Of a stretch of 64,000 nucleotides of DNA, positions 52,721 to 61,705 are shown piece after piece. A program made the position numbers and the translations under genes. Source of the stretch: JAFGAS01 sp963809875 (GTDB taxonomy: Bacteria; Desulfobacterota; Zymogenia; Zymogenales; Zymogenaceae). Below the pieces are notes generated by a model that saw only the letters and a program-made list of their open reading frames with translations, made no database searches and was not told where the DNA came from. Position 1 is the first letter of the stretch. Each line of letters opens with the position of its first letter. The DNA lies in assembly GCA_963809875.1 (NCBI GenBank), contig CAWELC010000010.1, positions 139,078 through 203,077 of the forward strand. The letters are read 5' to 3'.

Positions 52721-53447
52721 GATCAGAAATCTCACGTCGTGTTACGGCAAGATCAGGGCGCTCGAAAACGTGTCGATCCACGTATGGGAGAATGAGATCG
52801 TCTCGATCATCGGCGCCAACGGAGCGGGAAAAACTACTCTCGTAAACACGATCTCGGGCATTGTACCACCGACAAAAGGAGTCGTCAGCCTCAACGGGAC
52901 AGACATCACTCGCAAAGGGCCGGAAGATATCGTCGAAATGGGCTTGACACAGGTCCCCGAGGGGAGACAGATATTCAACTCACTCAGCGTGCTGGATAAC
53001 CTCCGGCTCGGCGCATACCTGAGATATCGGAGGAGCCAAAGAAAGGAGATCGATAACGACCTCGACGGGATGTTTTCGATCTTCCCCATTCTCGGCGAGA
53101 GAAGAACCCAGAAGGCGGGTACTCTGTCGGGAGGTGAACAGCAGATGCTGGCTATCGCCCGCGGCCTGATGGCACGACCATCGCTGCTGATACTGGACGA
53201 GCCGTCTCTCGGCCTGGCTCCACGGGTCACCAGTGAGATAATCGAGATAATTGCGGGGCTCAAAGAAAAGGGAATCACAATCCTCTTGATCGAACAGAAC
53301 GCGCGGGCGGCTCTGTCGATCTCGGATAGGTGCTACGTCATCGAGACGGGCAGCGTTCTCGTGGAAGGGGAGGGCAGGGCGCTCCTGGCCGACGGGGATG
53401 TGAAGCGGGCGTATCTCGGCAGGGATTACCGGGAGTTTTGGGAGTGA
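52713..53447 (+). CDS. livF: Branched-chain amino acid-type ABC ATPase LivF (cassette 1)
   Basis: A 244-residue ATPase; Walker A GANGAGKTT, signature LSGGEQQMLAIARGL, Walker B LLILDEPSLGL, LivF-typical GLTQVPEGRQIFNSLSV. GTG start, overlapping livG by 8 bases. Confidence 0.92.
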   Translation: MLRIRNLTSCYGKIRALENVSIHVWENEIVSIIGANGAGKTTLVNTISGIVPPTKGVVSLNGTDITRKGPEDIVEMGLTQVPEGRQIFNSLSVLDNLRLGAYLRYRRSQRKEIDNDLDGMFSIFPILGERRTQKAGTLSGGEQQMLAIARGLMARPSLLILDEPSLGLAPRVTSEIIEIIAGLKEKGITILLIEQNARAALSISDRCYVIETGSVLVEGEGRALLADGDVKRAYLGRDYREFWE

Positions 53448-53450
53448 ATA

Positions 53451-54758
53451 ATGCGAATCTATAACCGCCGGTACGAAAAGCTGGCCAGAGAAGAGATTGA
53501 ACAGGTGCAGCTTGAGAGGCTGCAGAGTACCGTTCAACGAGCCTTCAAGAACATTCCGTTTTATCAAAATGAGATGAAGACCAGAAGTCTTCACCCGACG
53601 GACATCACGGGTATCTCGGACCTGGCCGAGTTTGGCTTTACGACGCGCGACGATTTGGGCTATAATTATCCCTATGGACTATTTGCCGTCCCGCTGAGAG
53701 ATATTGTGCGCATCAACTCCATCTCCGGGATAGCCGGCAAGCCGACCGTCGTCGGTTTTACGAAGAACGATCTCGGCGTATGGATGGAGTTGTTGTCCCG
53801 TCTCTACTATTCCTCGGGCATTACGGCAGACGATATCGTGCAGATCTCATTTGTGTACGGGCTGGCCAATTGGGGTCGCGGGATGGCCGCAGCGGCCGAG
53901 AATATCGAGGCATCGGTCATACCGATGAGCTTCCTCAATCCTGAAAAAGAGATCATGATAATGGCCGACTATAAGACAAGTTGTCTGGTCTCGACGCCGT
54001 CGCACGCCCTGCACCTTGCCGGTCTTCTACATGACCTCGGTATCGACCCGAATAAGCTTTCTCTTTCAAAAGCCATCCTCGTCAGCGAACCGATGTCCCC
54101 CCAAGTACGCTCTCGTATAGGAGAGGGTCTTGGCATCACCGTCTCGTCCGGCTACGGAATACCCGAGGTGATGGGACCCGGCATAGCCTACGAGTGCGTT
54201 GAGGGCAGGCTCCATGTTGCCGAGGACCATTTCATTGCCGAGATTATCGATCCCCGGACAGGGCAACCCGTCGAAGAAGGACATGAGGGTGAGCTGGTCG
54301 TCACTACCATTACTACCAAAGCGTATCCGCTCATCAGATTCAGGACCGGAGATATCACCAGGTTCATTCCTGATGATGCCTGCCCGTGCGGCAGAACGCT
54401 GAGGGCTGTCGAAGCCCCGACGCGGCGGGCCGACGATGCCCTTTCGATCCGTGGGGTCAGGATATATCCTACCCAGATCGAGAGGATCATCAACGCGGCC
54501 CTTGGCGAGACCCCGCCCTATGCGGTCGTGCTCTACAAAGTCAAGGAGCTGGACGAGCTCGATATTCTCATCGAGGAAGTCGAATCCCTCTTCTCCGACG
54601 AGATAAAGATTCTGGAGCGGATGATCGCAAAGATCAGAGACGACCTCTGGGAAATACTGGGAATCCGGGCCAACATTAAGCTCGTCGAGCACGTTACTAT
54701 GAATGAAGTGAAGGGAGAGAGCAGAGTCATTATGAGAAACCATACAATGAAGGAGTGA
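53451..54758 (+). CDS. Phenylacetate-CoA ligase homologue with degenerate ATP-binding motif (copy 2)
   Basis: A 435-residue PaaK relative of normal length, co-transcribed three bases after livF. The fold-defining parts are well kept (ERLQSTVQRAFKNIPFY, EDHFIAEIIDP, YPLIRFRTGDI, CPCGRT). But the phosphate loop SSGTTGKP is replaced by ISGIAGKP (Ile91-Pro98), YGLSE by YGIPE, and the C-terminal RSEGKA by EVKGES. It probably cannot adenylate normally. It may bind an acid or CoA ester as a sensor or accessory of the transporter. No frameshift is needed to explain the changes. Confidence 0.85.
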   Translation: MRIYNRRYEKLAREEIEQVQLERLQSTVQRAFKNIPFYQNEMKTRSLHPTDITGISDLAEFGFTTRDDLGYNYPYGLFAVPLRDIVRINSISGIAGKPTVVGFTKNDLGVWMELLSRLYYSSGITADDIVQISFVYGLANWGRGMAAAAENIEASVIPMSFLNPEKEIMIMADYKTSCLVSTPSHALHLAGLLHDLGIDPNKLSLSKAILVSEPMSPQVRSRIGEGLGITVSSGYGIPEVMGPGIAYECVEGRLHVAEDHFIAEIIDPRTGQPVEEGHEGELVVTTITTKAYPLIRFRTGDITRFIPDDACPCGRTLRAVEAPTRRADDALSIRGVRIYPTQIERIINAALGETPPYAVVLYKVKELDELDILIEEVESLFSDEIKILERMIAKIRDDLWEILGIRANIKLVEHVTMNEVKGESRVIMRNHTMKE

Positions 54759-54761
54759 GTT

Positions 54762-55904
54762 ATGAAAAGGATTCTTCTTATCTCAATCGTGGTTGTTGTC
54801 GGTCTTTCGATCTTCCTGGGCGGCTGCGAGAAGAAAGCGGTCACGGAGGGGGAACCGATCGTTATCGGCTCCATCCTGCGGCTGTCTCTGGGGGCCTCAG
54901 ACGGTATCCCTGCCAAGCGGGGTATCGAGATCGCCGTCAAGGAAATCAATGACGAAGGAGGCATCAACGGAAGACCTCTCGAGGTCATCTTTGAGGACTC
55001 ACAGGACAAGGACACCGAGGCCGTCAATGCCGCCAACAAGCTGATCTCGGTGGATAAGGTCCCGGTCATGATCGGCCCGATGAAGAGCGGCGAGACCCTG
55101 GCGGTGGCGCCCATCGCTGAGGAAAACAAGGTTATCCTGATCACCCCAACGGCCACCTCGCCCAAGGTGACGGATGCCGGGGCGTATATCTATCGCGGTT
55201 GTTCCCGAATCGACACGCAGGTCGAGGCGCTGGTGAACTATGCCATAGAAAAGTATGGCGTCAAGAAGGCGGCGATTCTTTACAGCAAAGAACCGTACGG
55301 TGAAGGCTTCAAGGATCTGTTCGTGAAATACTTCGGCGAGAAGGGAGTGGAAGTCGTCGCCATTGAGTCCTTTATGGTTGGCGACAAGGACTTCAAGGCA
55401 CAGCTCACTAAGATTGCCGGGACCCAGTTTGATATCCTCTGCATCCCCGGATACCTCCAGGAAACGGCACCCGCAGTCGTGCAGGCTCGCATGCTCGGGA
55501 TCACGACCCCGACGATGGGCGGATACGGTGATATCGCCCCTCTCTACATTACGCTCGCGGGCGCCGCGGGAGAGGGTCATGTCGTTTCGGGAGAATACGA
55601 CGAGGGATACGACACCCCTAAGAATAAAGCCTTCGTTAAGAAGTACTACGAGATCGTCAACGCGGATCCGAACGAACCCAACAACATAATGTTTGCGGCT
55701 ATCACCTACGACATGACTCACATTGTCGCCGACGCCATGAAGGAAGTAGGAACCGATCCGACGGCCATCAAGGGCTATCTTGACAATTTGAAGGACTATG
55801 ATGGAGTTACCGGCAAGCTGAGCTTTGATGCCAACGGTGACATCCAGAAGGGTGGGATCTATCTTTTCGAAGTTAAAGATGGCAAATACGTAAACGTAAA
55901 GTAG
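54762..55904 (+). CDS. Branched-chain amino acid-type ABC substrate-binding lipoprotein (cassette 2)
   Basis: A 380-residue binding protein with signal helix and lipobox IFLGGC. Typical: VIGSILRLSLGASDGIPAKRG, VKEINDEGGINGRPLEVIFED, PVMIGPMKSGETLAVAPI. It follows the degenerate ligase after three bases, so that ligase is translationally embedded between cassettes 1 and 2. Ligand unknown. Confidence 0.9.
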   Translation: MKRILLISIVVVVGLSIFLGGCEKKAVTEGEPIVIGSILRLSLGASDGIPAKRGIEIAVKEINDEGGINGRPLEVIFEDSQDKDTEAVNAANKLISVDKVPVMIGPMKSGETLAVAPIAEENKVILITPTATSPKVTDAGAYIYRGCSRIDTQVEALVNYAIEKYGVKKAAILYSKEPYGEGFKDLFVKYFGEKGVEVVAIESFMVGDKDFKAQLTKIAGTQFDILCIPGYLQETAPAVVQARMLGITTPTMGGYGDIAPLYITLAGAAGEGHVVSGEYDEGYDTPKNKAFVKKYYEIVNADPNEPNNIMFAAITYDMTHIVADAMKEVGTDPTAIKGYLDNLKDYDGVTGKLSFDANGDIQKGGIYLFEVKDGKYVNVK

Positions 55905-55920
55905 CGGATCATTTATAAAA

Positions 55921-55943
55921 GGGGAGGGGGCTTGTCCCTCCCC
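55921..55943 (+). terminator. Hairpin between binding protein 2 and livH 2
   Basis: GGGGAGGG (55921-55928) pairs with CCCTCCCC (55936-55943). No T run follows, so attenuation or mRNA stability is more likely than full termination. The position mirrors the terminator at 50072 in cassette 1. Confidence 0.55.
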
Positions 55944-56056
55944 CTCATCATATCGTGAGACTGGATCGGGGCGAGGCTCGCCTGTGCCTCGAGCATGCTA
56001 CCGACGCAAAATACGTATTTAATACATACTATCTCTATTTCGTTTGTCACTGGACT

Positions 56057-56917
56057 ATGTTTTTTCAGCAAGTTATAAACGGCCTGGCGACCGGAAGCAT
56101 CTACGCTATGGTCGCGCTCGGCTACACGATGATCTATGGCATCCTGGGGCTCATCAATTTTGCCCAGGGAGAGATCTATATGGCCGGGGCCTTTGCTGCG
56201 GTGCTCGTTATTGACACATTTCACGTCGGATTCATTCCCGCCTTTATTACAGCTCTCGCGGTGAGCTCCGTCGTCGGTGTGCTTATGGAGCGCCTTGCGT
56301 TTCGACCCCTGAGGAATGCGAACCCGCTCATCCCCCTTATCGCCGCGATAGGCGTTTCGTTGTCCCTGCAGAGCCTCGCACGAATCCTCTTCGGTCCAAA
56401 TAACAGACCATTCCCGATTAAGATCGAGTATACTATCATACAGGTATTGGGAGTTAAAATCCCGGTGCTGGACATGATGATTCTCGCGTCGGCGGCTATC
56501 CTTATGGTGGGCCTGACCATCTTTGTCAAACGATCAAAATATGGAAGGGCCATGGTAGCATCGGCTGTTGATGGCGACGCCGCACGGCTCATGGGCATTA
56601 ATGTCGATTCGATGGTAACACTCACCTTCGTGATCGGATCGATACTGAGCGGCGCCGCGGGCGTTATGACCGCCGTCTACTATAACGCGACCTACCCGAC
56701 GATGGGTATGCTGACCGGCCTCAAGGCATTTTCGGCCGCAATTCTCGGGGGCGTGGGAAGCATACCGGGTGCCATCGTCGGGGGGCTGATCCTTGGAGTC
56801 GCAGAAAACCTGGGAGCAGCCTATATCTCATCGGGACTCAAGGACGCCGTTGCGTTTGCCATCATGATCGTCGTTCTCATCGCCCGACCCACCGGTATCT
56901 TCGGCAAAGGGAAATAG
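56057..56917 (+). CDS. livH: Branched-chain amino acid-type ABC permease LivH (cassette 2)
   Basis: A 286-residue permease; FFQQVINGLATGSIYAMVAL, LINFAQGEIYMAG and AILGGVGSIPGAIVGGLILG are typical. The open frame starts earlier, but homology fixes the ATG at 56057; the ribosome site there is weak. Confidence 0.9.
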   Translation: MFFQQVINGLATGSIYAMVALGYTMIYGILGLINFAQGEIYMAGAFAAVLVIDTFHVGFIPAFITALAVSSVVGVLMERLAFRPLRNANPLIPLIAAIGVSLSLQSLARILFGPNNRPFPIKIEYTIIQVLGVKIPVLDMMILASAAILMVGLTIFVKRSKYGRAMVASAVDGDAARLMGINVDSMVTLTFVIGSILSGAAGVMTAVYYNATYPTMGMLTGLKAFSAAILGGVGSIPGAIVGGLILGVAENLGAAYISSGLKDAVAFAIMIVVLIARPTGIFGKGK

Positions 56918-56926
56918 GGATACGCT

Positions 56927-57853
56927 ATGTTTGCCTATCTGCTTCACATCCTGATTATTATGGCGATATATACGATCCTGGCCCTTTCCCTGAACCTGAT
57001 CATCGGTTTCTCGGGACAGGTGTCCCTGGGACACGCCGCTTTTTACGGTATCGGGGCATACATCAGTTCCATTTTGGTGGTTAATTTCGACGCGTCGTAC
57101 GGCCTGGCGCTCCTGGCTGCCGCCGGAGGGGCGGGATTGTTCGGACTCCTGCTTGGCATACCGACTCTGCGCCTTAAAGATGATTACCTGGCGATCGTGA
57201 CGCTCGGATTCGGATTAATCCTCGTTGTTGTCGCCCTCAATATCGAGTACCTGGGAGGGACCGACGGATTCATGGGAATACCGTCGCCGAAATTCTTCGG
57301 CTTCAAGATCGCTTCCAAGACTCAGTTCCTGCTCATGGCTTCGTCCATGGTGGTGGTGACGGCTTTCATTATGTATCGGCTGAAGAGATCCCGAATAGGT
57401 CGGGCGCTGGCGGCAATCAGAGATGATGAGACGGTGGCTCAGGTTATGGGCATCAACGCCACAAAATACAAGGTAATGGCATTCGGGCTCGGATCGGCTT
57501 TTGCCGGTATCGCCGGCTCGCTCTACAGTTCGTACGTTCACTTCATCGATCCCCACACCTTTGGCCTGCCCACCTCGATCGTCATCCTCTGTATGGTGGT
57601 CCTTGGAGGAATCGGAAGCATTGGGGGGTCGGTTCTCGGGGCAGCGATACTCATCTCCCTGCCCGAGCTTTTGCGGATCGTCATAAAGGGAATCCCGGGG
57701 ATCTCCGACAAGTTTCCCGATTTTCAGACCCTCGCGTATGGCCTCTTGTTGGTCTTTATCATTATCATGCGCCCGCAGGGGCTTTTGGGCAAATCCCGGG
57801 CCGATAAGAAGTTCTCGCTCCGCTCCCTGCTCAGGACGAAGAACCGTGCTTAG
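56927..57853 (+). CDS. livM: Branched-chain amino acid-type ABC permease LivM (cassette 2)
   Basis: A 308-residue permease with GFSGQVSLGHAAFYGIGAYI and IPTLRLKDDYLAIVTLGFG. It overlaps the livF start by eight bases. Confidence 0.92.
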   Translation: MFAYLLHILIIMAIYTILALSLNLIIGFSGQVSLGHAAFYGIGAYISSILVVNFDASYGLALLAAAGGAGLFGLLLGIPTLRLKDDYLAIVTLGFGLILVVVALNIEYLGGTDGFMGIPSPKFFGFKIASKTQFLLMASSMVVVTAFIMYRLKRSRIGRALAAIRDDETVAQVMGINATKYKVMAFGLGSAFAGIAGSLYSSYVHFIDPHTFGLPTSIVILCMVVLGGIGSIGGSVLGAAILISLPELLRIVIKGIPGISDKFPDFQTLAYGLLLVFIIIMRPQGLLGKSRADKKFSLRSLLRTKNRA

Positions 57854-58571
57854 AATCAGAAACCTCCATACGTCCTACGGAAACGTCCACGTGATCAAAG
57901 GGCTCTCCCTGCACATCGGAGCAGGGGAAATCGTTACGATAATCGGGGCCAATGGAGCAGGAAAATCGACCCTTCTCAAGACAATATCCGGGCTTATCCC
58001 TTCCAGGAGCGGTGAGATCCTCTTTGAGGACGAGCTGATCGGCGGATTGTCTGCGCATAAAATCGTCAAGCTGGGTATATCCCATGTTCCCGAGGGACGA
58101 AGGGTATTTGCCGGGCTCTCGGTGGGTGATAATCTCAAGCTGGGGGCCTTCTCTCGAACGGACCGAGAATCTATCGATCGGGATCTGGATCGGGTTTGGA
58201 CGCTCTTTCCAATCATAAAGAAGAGACACCATCAGAAGGCGGGAACTCTTTCGGGCGGCGAGCAGCAGATGCTGGCTATCGCCCGCGCACTGATGAGCAG
58301 ACCGAGGTTGATTATGATGGATGAGCCGTCGATGGGACTTGCGCCCAAGATGGTTCATCAGGTGTTCCGGATTATCAGGAATCTTAAAGAAACGGGAACG
58401 ACGATCCTTCTCATCGAACAGAACGCCCGCGCCGCCCTCTCGATTGCGGACCGGGGGTACGTTATGGAAATGGGCAGGTTTATACTCGACGGAGAACGCC
58501 TGTCACTCCTGAATAACAACGAGGTCAAGAGGGCCTATCTCGGGAAGGGATACAAAGAGGTAGCCGAATGA
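57846..58571 (+). CDS. livF: Branched-chain amino acid-type ABC ATPase LivF (cassette 2)
   Basis: A 241-residue ATPase starting at the GTG at 57846, fixed by homology. Walker A GANGAGKST, GISHVPEGRRVFAGLSV, signature LSGGEQQMLAIARAL, Walker B LIMMDEPSMGLA. In this cassette livF precedes livG, unlike cassette 1. Confidence 0.92.
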   Translation: MLRIRNLHTSYGNVHVIKGLSLHIGAGEIVTIIGANGAGKSTLLKTISGLIPSRSGEILFEDELIGGLSAHKIVKLGISHVPEGRRVFAGLSVGDNLKLGAFSRTDRESIDRDLDRVWTLFPIIKKRHHQKAGTLSGGEQQMLAIARALMSRPRLIMMDEPSMGLAPKMVHQVFRIIRNLKETGTTILLIEQNARAALSIADRGYVMEMGRFILDGERLSLLNNNEVKRAYLGKGYKEVAE

Positions 58572-59344
58572 TATTCGCCACGAAATCCCTCAGCAAGCAA
58601 TTCGGCGGTGTTTCAGCGGTCTCCAACGTTACCCTTTCGATTCCCGAGGGACGAATTGCAGGACTCATCGGTCCAAACGGCGCAGGTAAAACGACATTCT
58701 TCAACGTCATCAGCGGAGTGCTGCCGGCGACGTCGGGTGATTTCTTCTTCAATGGAATGCGAGTCACCGGTATGAAGCCGTATCGAATAACCGAGCTTGG
58801 TATAGCCCGCACGTTTCAAAATATCCGGCTCTTCTCGGGAATGACAACCTTTGAGAACGTATTTGTGGCCCGTCACTGCAGGACCAGGGCAGGATTGTTC
58901 GCGGCGCTGTTCGGCGGTAAACTGGTATATCGAGAGGACAGGCAATCCCTCCAAAAGATAGAAGAGATACTCTCATTCGTGGGGCTTGCCGCTTTGTCGA
59001 GCGTTCCCGCGGACACGCTATCCTACGGACAACAGCGCAGGCTGGAAATTGCGCGGGCCCTGGCTACCGAACCGCGTCTATTGCTTCTCGATGAGCCGTC
59101 GGCGGGAATGAACACAACAGAGACCGAGGAGCTTATGGATATCATCGGCGCGATACGCGCCAGGGGAATCACGATACTCTTGATTGAACACGATATGAAC
59201 CTCGTTATGGGCGTCTGCGAAATGATCGTCGTCCTTGATTACGGAAAGAAGATCGCCGAGGGGACACCCTTGGAGATCCGAAACAACGAGGAAGTAATAG
59301 AGGCCTATCTCGGGAGGGAGCAGGACTATGAGGATCTGGGATAG
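58568..59344 (+). CDS. livG: Branched-chain amino acid-type ABC ATPase LivG (cassette 2)
   Basis: A 258-residue ATPase. Walker A GPNGAGKTT, IARTFQNIRLFSGMTTFENV, signature LSYGQQRRLEIARAL, Walker B LLLLDEPSAGMN. It overlaps both livF and the following ligase homologue (17 bases). Confidence 0.92.
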   Translation: MIFATKSLSKQFGGVSAVSNVTLSIPEGRIAGLIGPNGAGKTTFFNVISGVLPATSGDFFFNGMRVTGMKPYRITELGIARTFQNIRLFSGMTTFENVFVARHCRTRAGLFAALFGGKLVYREDRQSLQKIEEILSFVGLAALSSVPADTLSYGQQRRLEIARALATEPRLLLLDEPSAGMNTTETEELMDIIGAIRARGITILLIEHDMNLVMGVCEMIVVLDYGKKIAEGTPLEIRNNEEVIEAYLGREQDYEDLG

Positions 59345-60620
59345 TAAGTACGAAACGATGCCGAGGTCCGAGCTCGAGCAGCTCCAGCTTGAACGGCTCC
59401 AGGCAACGGTATACAGGATTCACCGACACGGAGTTACTTTTTATCGGAAGAGATTCTCCGAGATGGGGATTGACCCGGAAAATATCGAGTCTCTCAAAGA
59501 CCTCGAAAGATTTCCATTCACCACCAGACACGACCTGAAAGAGAGTTACCCGTACGATATGTTCGCCGTGCAGCTGCGCGATGTCGTGAGGGTTCACGAG
59601 ATATCCGGGGGACTGGGTATCGTCGGATATACGAGAACCGACCTCGTAAACTGGTCAAATCTCGTGGCCCGTGCGCTCTATCTTTCGGGAATAGGCGAGA
59701 ATGACACGGTTCAGATTACTCATCCGTACGGCCTCTATCCGGGGGCTCTGGGATATCACTATGCCGCTGAGCTGATCGGAGCCTCGGTAATCCCATCATC
59801 CACCGCTAACACCGATAAACAACTGACAATACTTCAGGACTATCGGTCGACAGCGATTATCGCCACGCCGTCTTACGCACAAAGGATTGCATCGGAGCTC
59901 AGGGAAAAGGACGTCGACCCTAAGACATTAAGTATGAAGCACGCCGTTCTCGGCTCCGAGCCATGGACGGAACAAATAAGAAAGGATATCGAGGAAGGAC
60001 TTTTCGTGTCGGCTACGTTCAATTACGGCGTAGCGTCCGTTTTCGGACCCGGGGTCGCCTCGGAGTGCCCCGAGAAGAACGGGCTTCATATATTCATGGA
60101 TCATTTTATTCCGGAAATCATTGACCCGATCACGGAAAAGACGCTTCCCCTGGGTAACGAGGGAGAGCTCGTCCTCACTACGCTGTCCAGGGAGGCGTTT
60201 CCCATTCTGAGGTTTAGAACGGGTGACATCACGACCCTCTATTTTGATAAGGGTGTATGCCCGTGCGGCAGGACGCACGTGAAAATGACGCCCGTCGAAA
60301 GGAGGGTGGATGATCTTATTGTCTTCAACGGAATCAACGTTTACCCGCAGCAAATTGAAGAACTACTGGCGACCCGTCAAGGGAGATCCCCAAGATTTAG
60401 CATCGTACTGACAAAGAAAGGAAATCGCGATTTCATGGACATACTTGTGGAGGTGTCGGAGGATATATTCGCCGACGAGATGAAGGTGCAGAATGAGATC
60501 ATTAGGGATATGGAATATCAATTCCAGCGACGGTTTGAGTTATCGGCCTCTATAAAGCCGGTAGAGAGGGGAAGCCTTGAGAAGAGTAAAACGGTCGTTG
60601 ACAGGCGTTCGCCCAAATAG
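59328..60620 (+). CDS. Phenylacetate-CoA ligase homologue with deleted ATP-binding loop (copy 3)
   Basis: A 430-residue PaaK relative whose start lies inside livG (GGGAGGGAG upstream). The fold is preserved (LERLQATVYRIHRHGVTFY, FMDHFIPEIIDP, FPILRFRTGDITT, CPCGRTHVK). The phosphate loop is reduced: HEISGGLG runs directly into IVGYT (Ile92-Gly97), three residues shorter than in the intact paaK. The adenylation motif reads NYGVASV in place of YGLSE. The C-terminal lysine region is partly kept (LEKSKTVVDRR). It is the last gene of the Liv cassette 2 transcript. Probably a non-catalytic binding or regulatory protein; inferred. Confidence 0.85.
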   Translation: MRIWDSKYETMPRSELEQLQLERLQATVYRIHRHGVTFYRKRFSEMGIDPENIESLKDLERFPFTTRHDLKESYPYDMFAVQLRDVVRVHEISGGLGIVGYTRTDLVNWSNLVARALYLSGIGENDTVQITHPYGLYPGALGYHYAAELIGASVIPSSTANTDKQLTILQDYRSTAIIATPSYAQRIASELREKDVDPKTLSMKHAVLGSEPWTEQIRKDIEEGLFVSATFNYGVASVFGPGVASECPEKNGLHIFMDHFIPEIIDPITEKTLPLGNEGELVLTTLSREAFPILRFRTGDITTLYFDKGVCPCGRTHVKMTPVERRVDDLIVFNGINVYPQQIEELLATRQGRSPRFSIVLTKKGNRDFMDILVEVSEDIFADEMKVQNEIIRDMEYQFQRRFELSASIKPVERGSLEKSKTVVDRRSPK

Positions 60621-60698
60621 AGAGAATAAAAAGCTAGGTCTGATAAGATATATTATGTAACCTAATGCAGTCTCCTTACTTTTCCTTTCTCTACCTCT

Positions 60699-60980
60699 CT
60701 ATGAATCGTCCTCCGCTTCGTCGACCGCCCTGCCCGGGCGTACGAAATCATTTTCTTTTATGAAATTTACAACCTCAGTGAACGCCTCCTGAAAGTTGTC
60801 AATATCCTCCGGAAAAACCATGATTCTAAAACGGTCCTGCTTGCCAAAATCGACCGCCTTCGTTTCGGATATGATGAGGTACTTGTCGCTGTTGACGTTT
60901 TCCTTGACGTCGAAATAGTATGTCCGCCTCCCCGCTTTTACTTTCTTGCTGAAAAGCTCTTCCTTCCTCCGATCATCCAA
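60699..60980 (-). CDS. PUR-alpha-like nucleic-acid-binding protein (DUF3276)
   Basis: A 93-residue protein with EELFSKKVKAGRRTYYFDVK, ENVNSDKYLIISETK and DRFRIMVFPEDIDNF, the pattern of small bacterial PUR/DUF3276 proteins that bind single-stranded DNA or RNA. The frame is open further upstream into livF, but AGGAG seven bases before the TTG at 60980 and family length favour that start. It lies 13 bases after livF and is the last gene of the leftward unit. Confidence 0.75.
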   Translation of the reverse strand: MDDRRKEELFSKKVKAGRRTYYFDVKENVNSDKYLIISETKAVDFGKQDRFRIMVFPEDIDNFQEAFTEVVNFIKENDFVRPGRAVDEAEDDS

Positions 60981-60993
60981 TTTAATTCTCCTG

Positions 60994-61704
60994 TTAATTT
61001 TCTCCCAAATAGGCCTTCTTAACCGACTCATTTTGCATGAGATTCTCGGATTTGTCCTCAAGGGTTATCTTTCCGGTTTCAAGTACGTATCCTCTTTGAG
61101 ATACCTGAAGGGCCATCTTGGCGTTCTGTTCTACCAGGAGGATTGTCGTACCTTTTGTCTTGTTTATCTCCCGTATGACCTCGAAAATGCTCTTGACTAC
61201 CATCGGGGCAAGGCCAAGAGACGGCTCGTCCAGTAAGAGTATCTTCGGATCCGACATGAGGGCCCGTGCGATTGCCAGCATCTGCTGCTCACCTCCCGAA
61301 AGCGTTCCGCCCAGCTGTTTCTGCCGCTCGCGAAGGATGGGAAACAGATCGAACATCTTTGCGAGATCCTTTTTCACCTCCGGCTCATTTCTTCGTGCGT
61401 ACGCTCCCATATAGAGGTTCTCTTTTACGGTCAGGAGCGGGAATATCCTTCGTCCCTCGGGAACCTGCGATATGCCCTGATTGACGATTTTGTCCGTGGG
61501 CCAGCGTTCAATATTTTTTCCCATGAGACGAATGGTTCCCCTCCGCGCGGGAGTCACGCCGGAGATCGTCATGAGGGTAGTCGATTTGCCCGCCCCGTTC
61601 GCACCGATAAGCGTAATGATCTCCCCCTCCCTGACCGACAGCGAGATCCCTTTAAGCGCTTCGATACTTCCGTAGAAGGTATGAACGTCATTGAGCTCAA
61701 GCAT
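60994..61704 (-). CDS. livF: Branched-chain amino acid-type ABC ATPase LivF (cassette 3)
   Basis: A 236-residue ATPase; Walker A GANGAGKST, GISQVPEGRRIFPLLTV, signature LSGGEQQMLAIARAL, Walker B ILLLDEPSLGLA. One base separates it from livG. Confidence 0.92.
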   Translation of the reverse strand: MLELNDVHTFYGSIEALKGISLSVREGEIITLIGANGAGKSTTLMTISGVTPARRGTIRLMGKNIERWPTDKIVNQGISQVPEGRRIFPLLTVKENLYMGAYARRNEPEVKKDLAKMFDLFPILRERQKQLGGTLSGGEQQMLAIARALMSDPKILLLDEPSLGLAPMVVKSIFEVIREINKTKGTTILLVEQNAKMALQVSQRGYVLETGKITLEDKSENLMQNESVKKAYLGEN

Positions 61705-61705
61705 G

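Noticed and set aside
53451..60620. Explaining the altered ligase motifs at 53451 and 59328 by read errors
   Set aside because: The frames are uninterrupted, the changes affect several distant motifs in both copies, and this part of the window shows no other indels.
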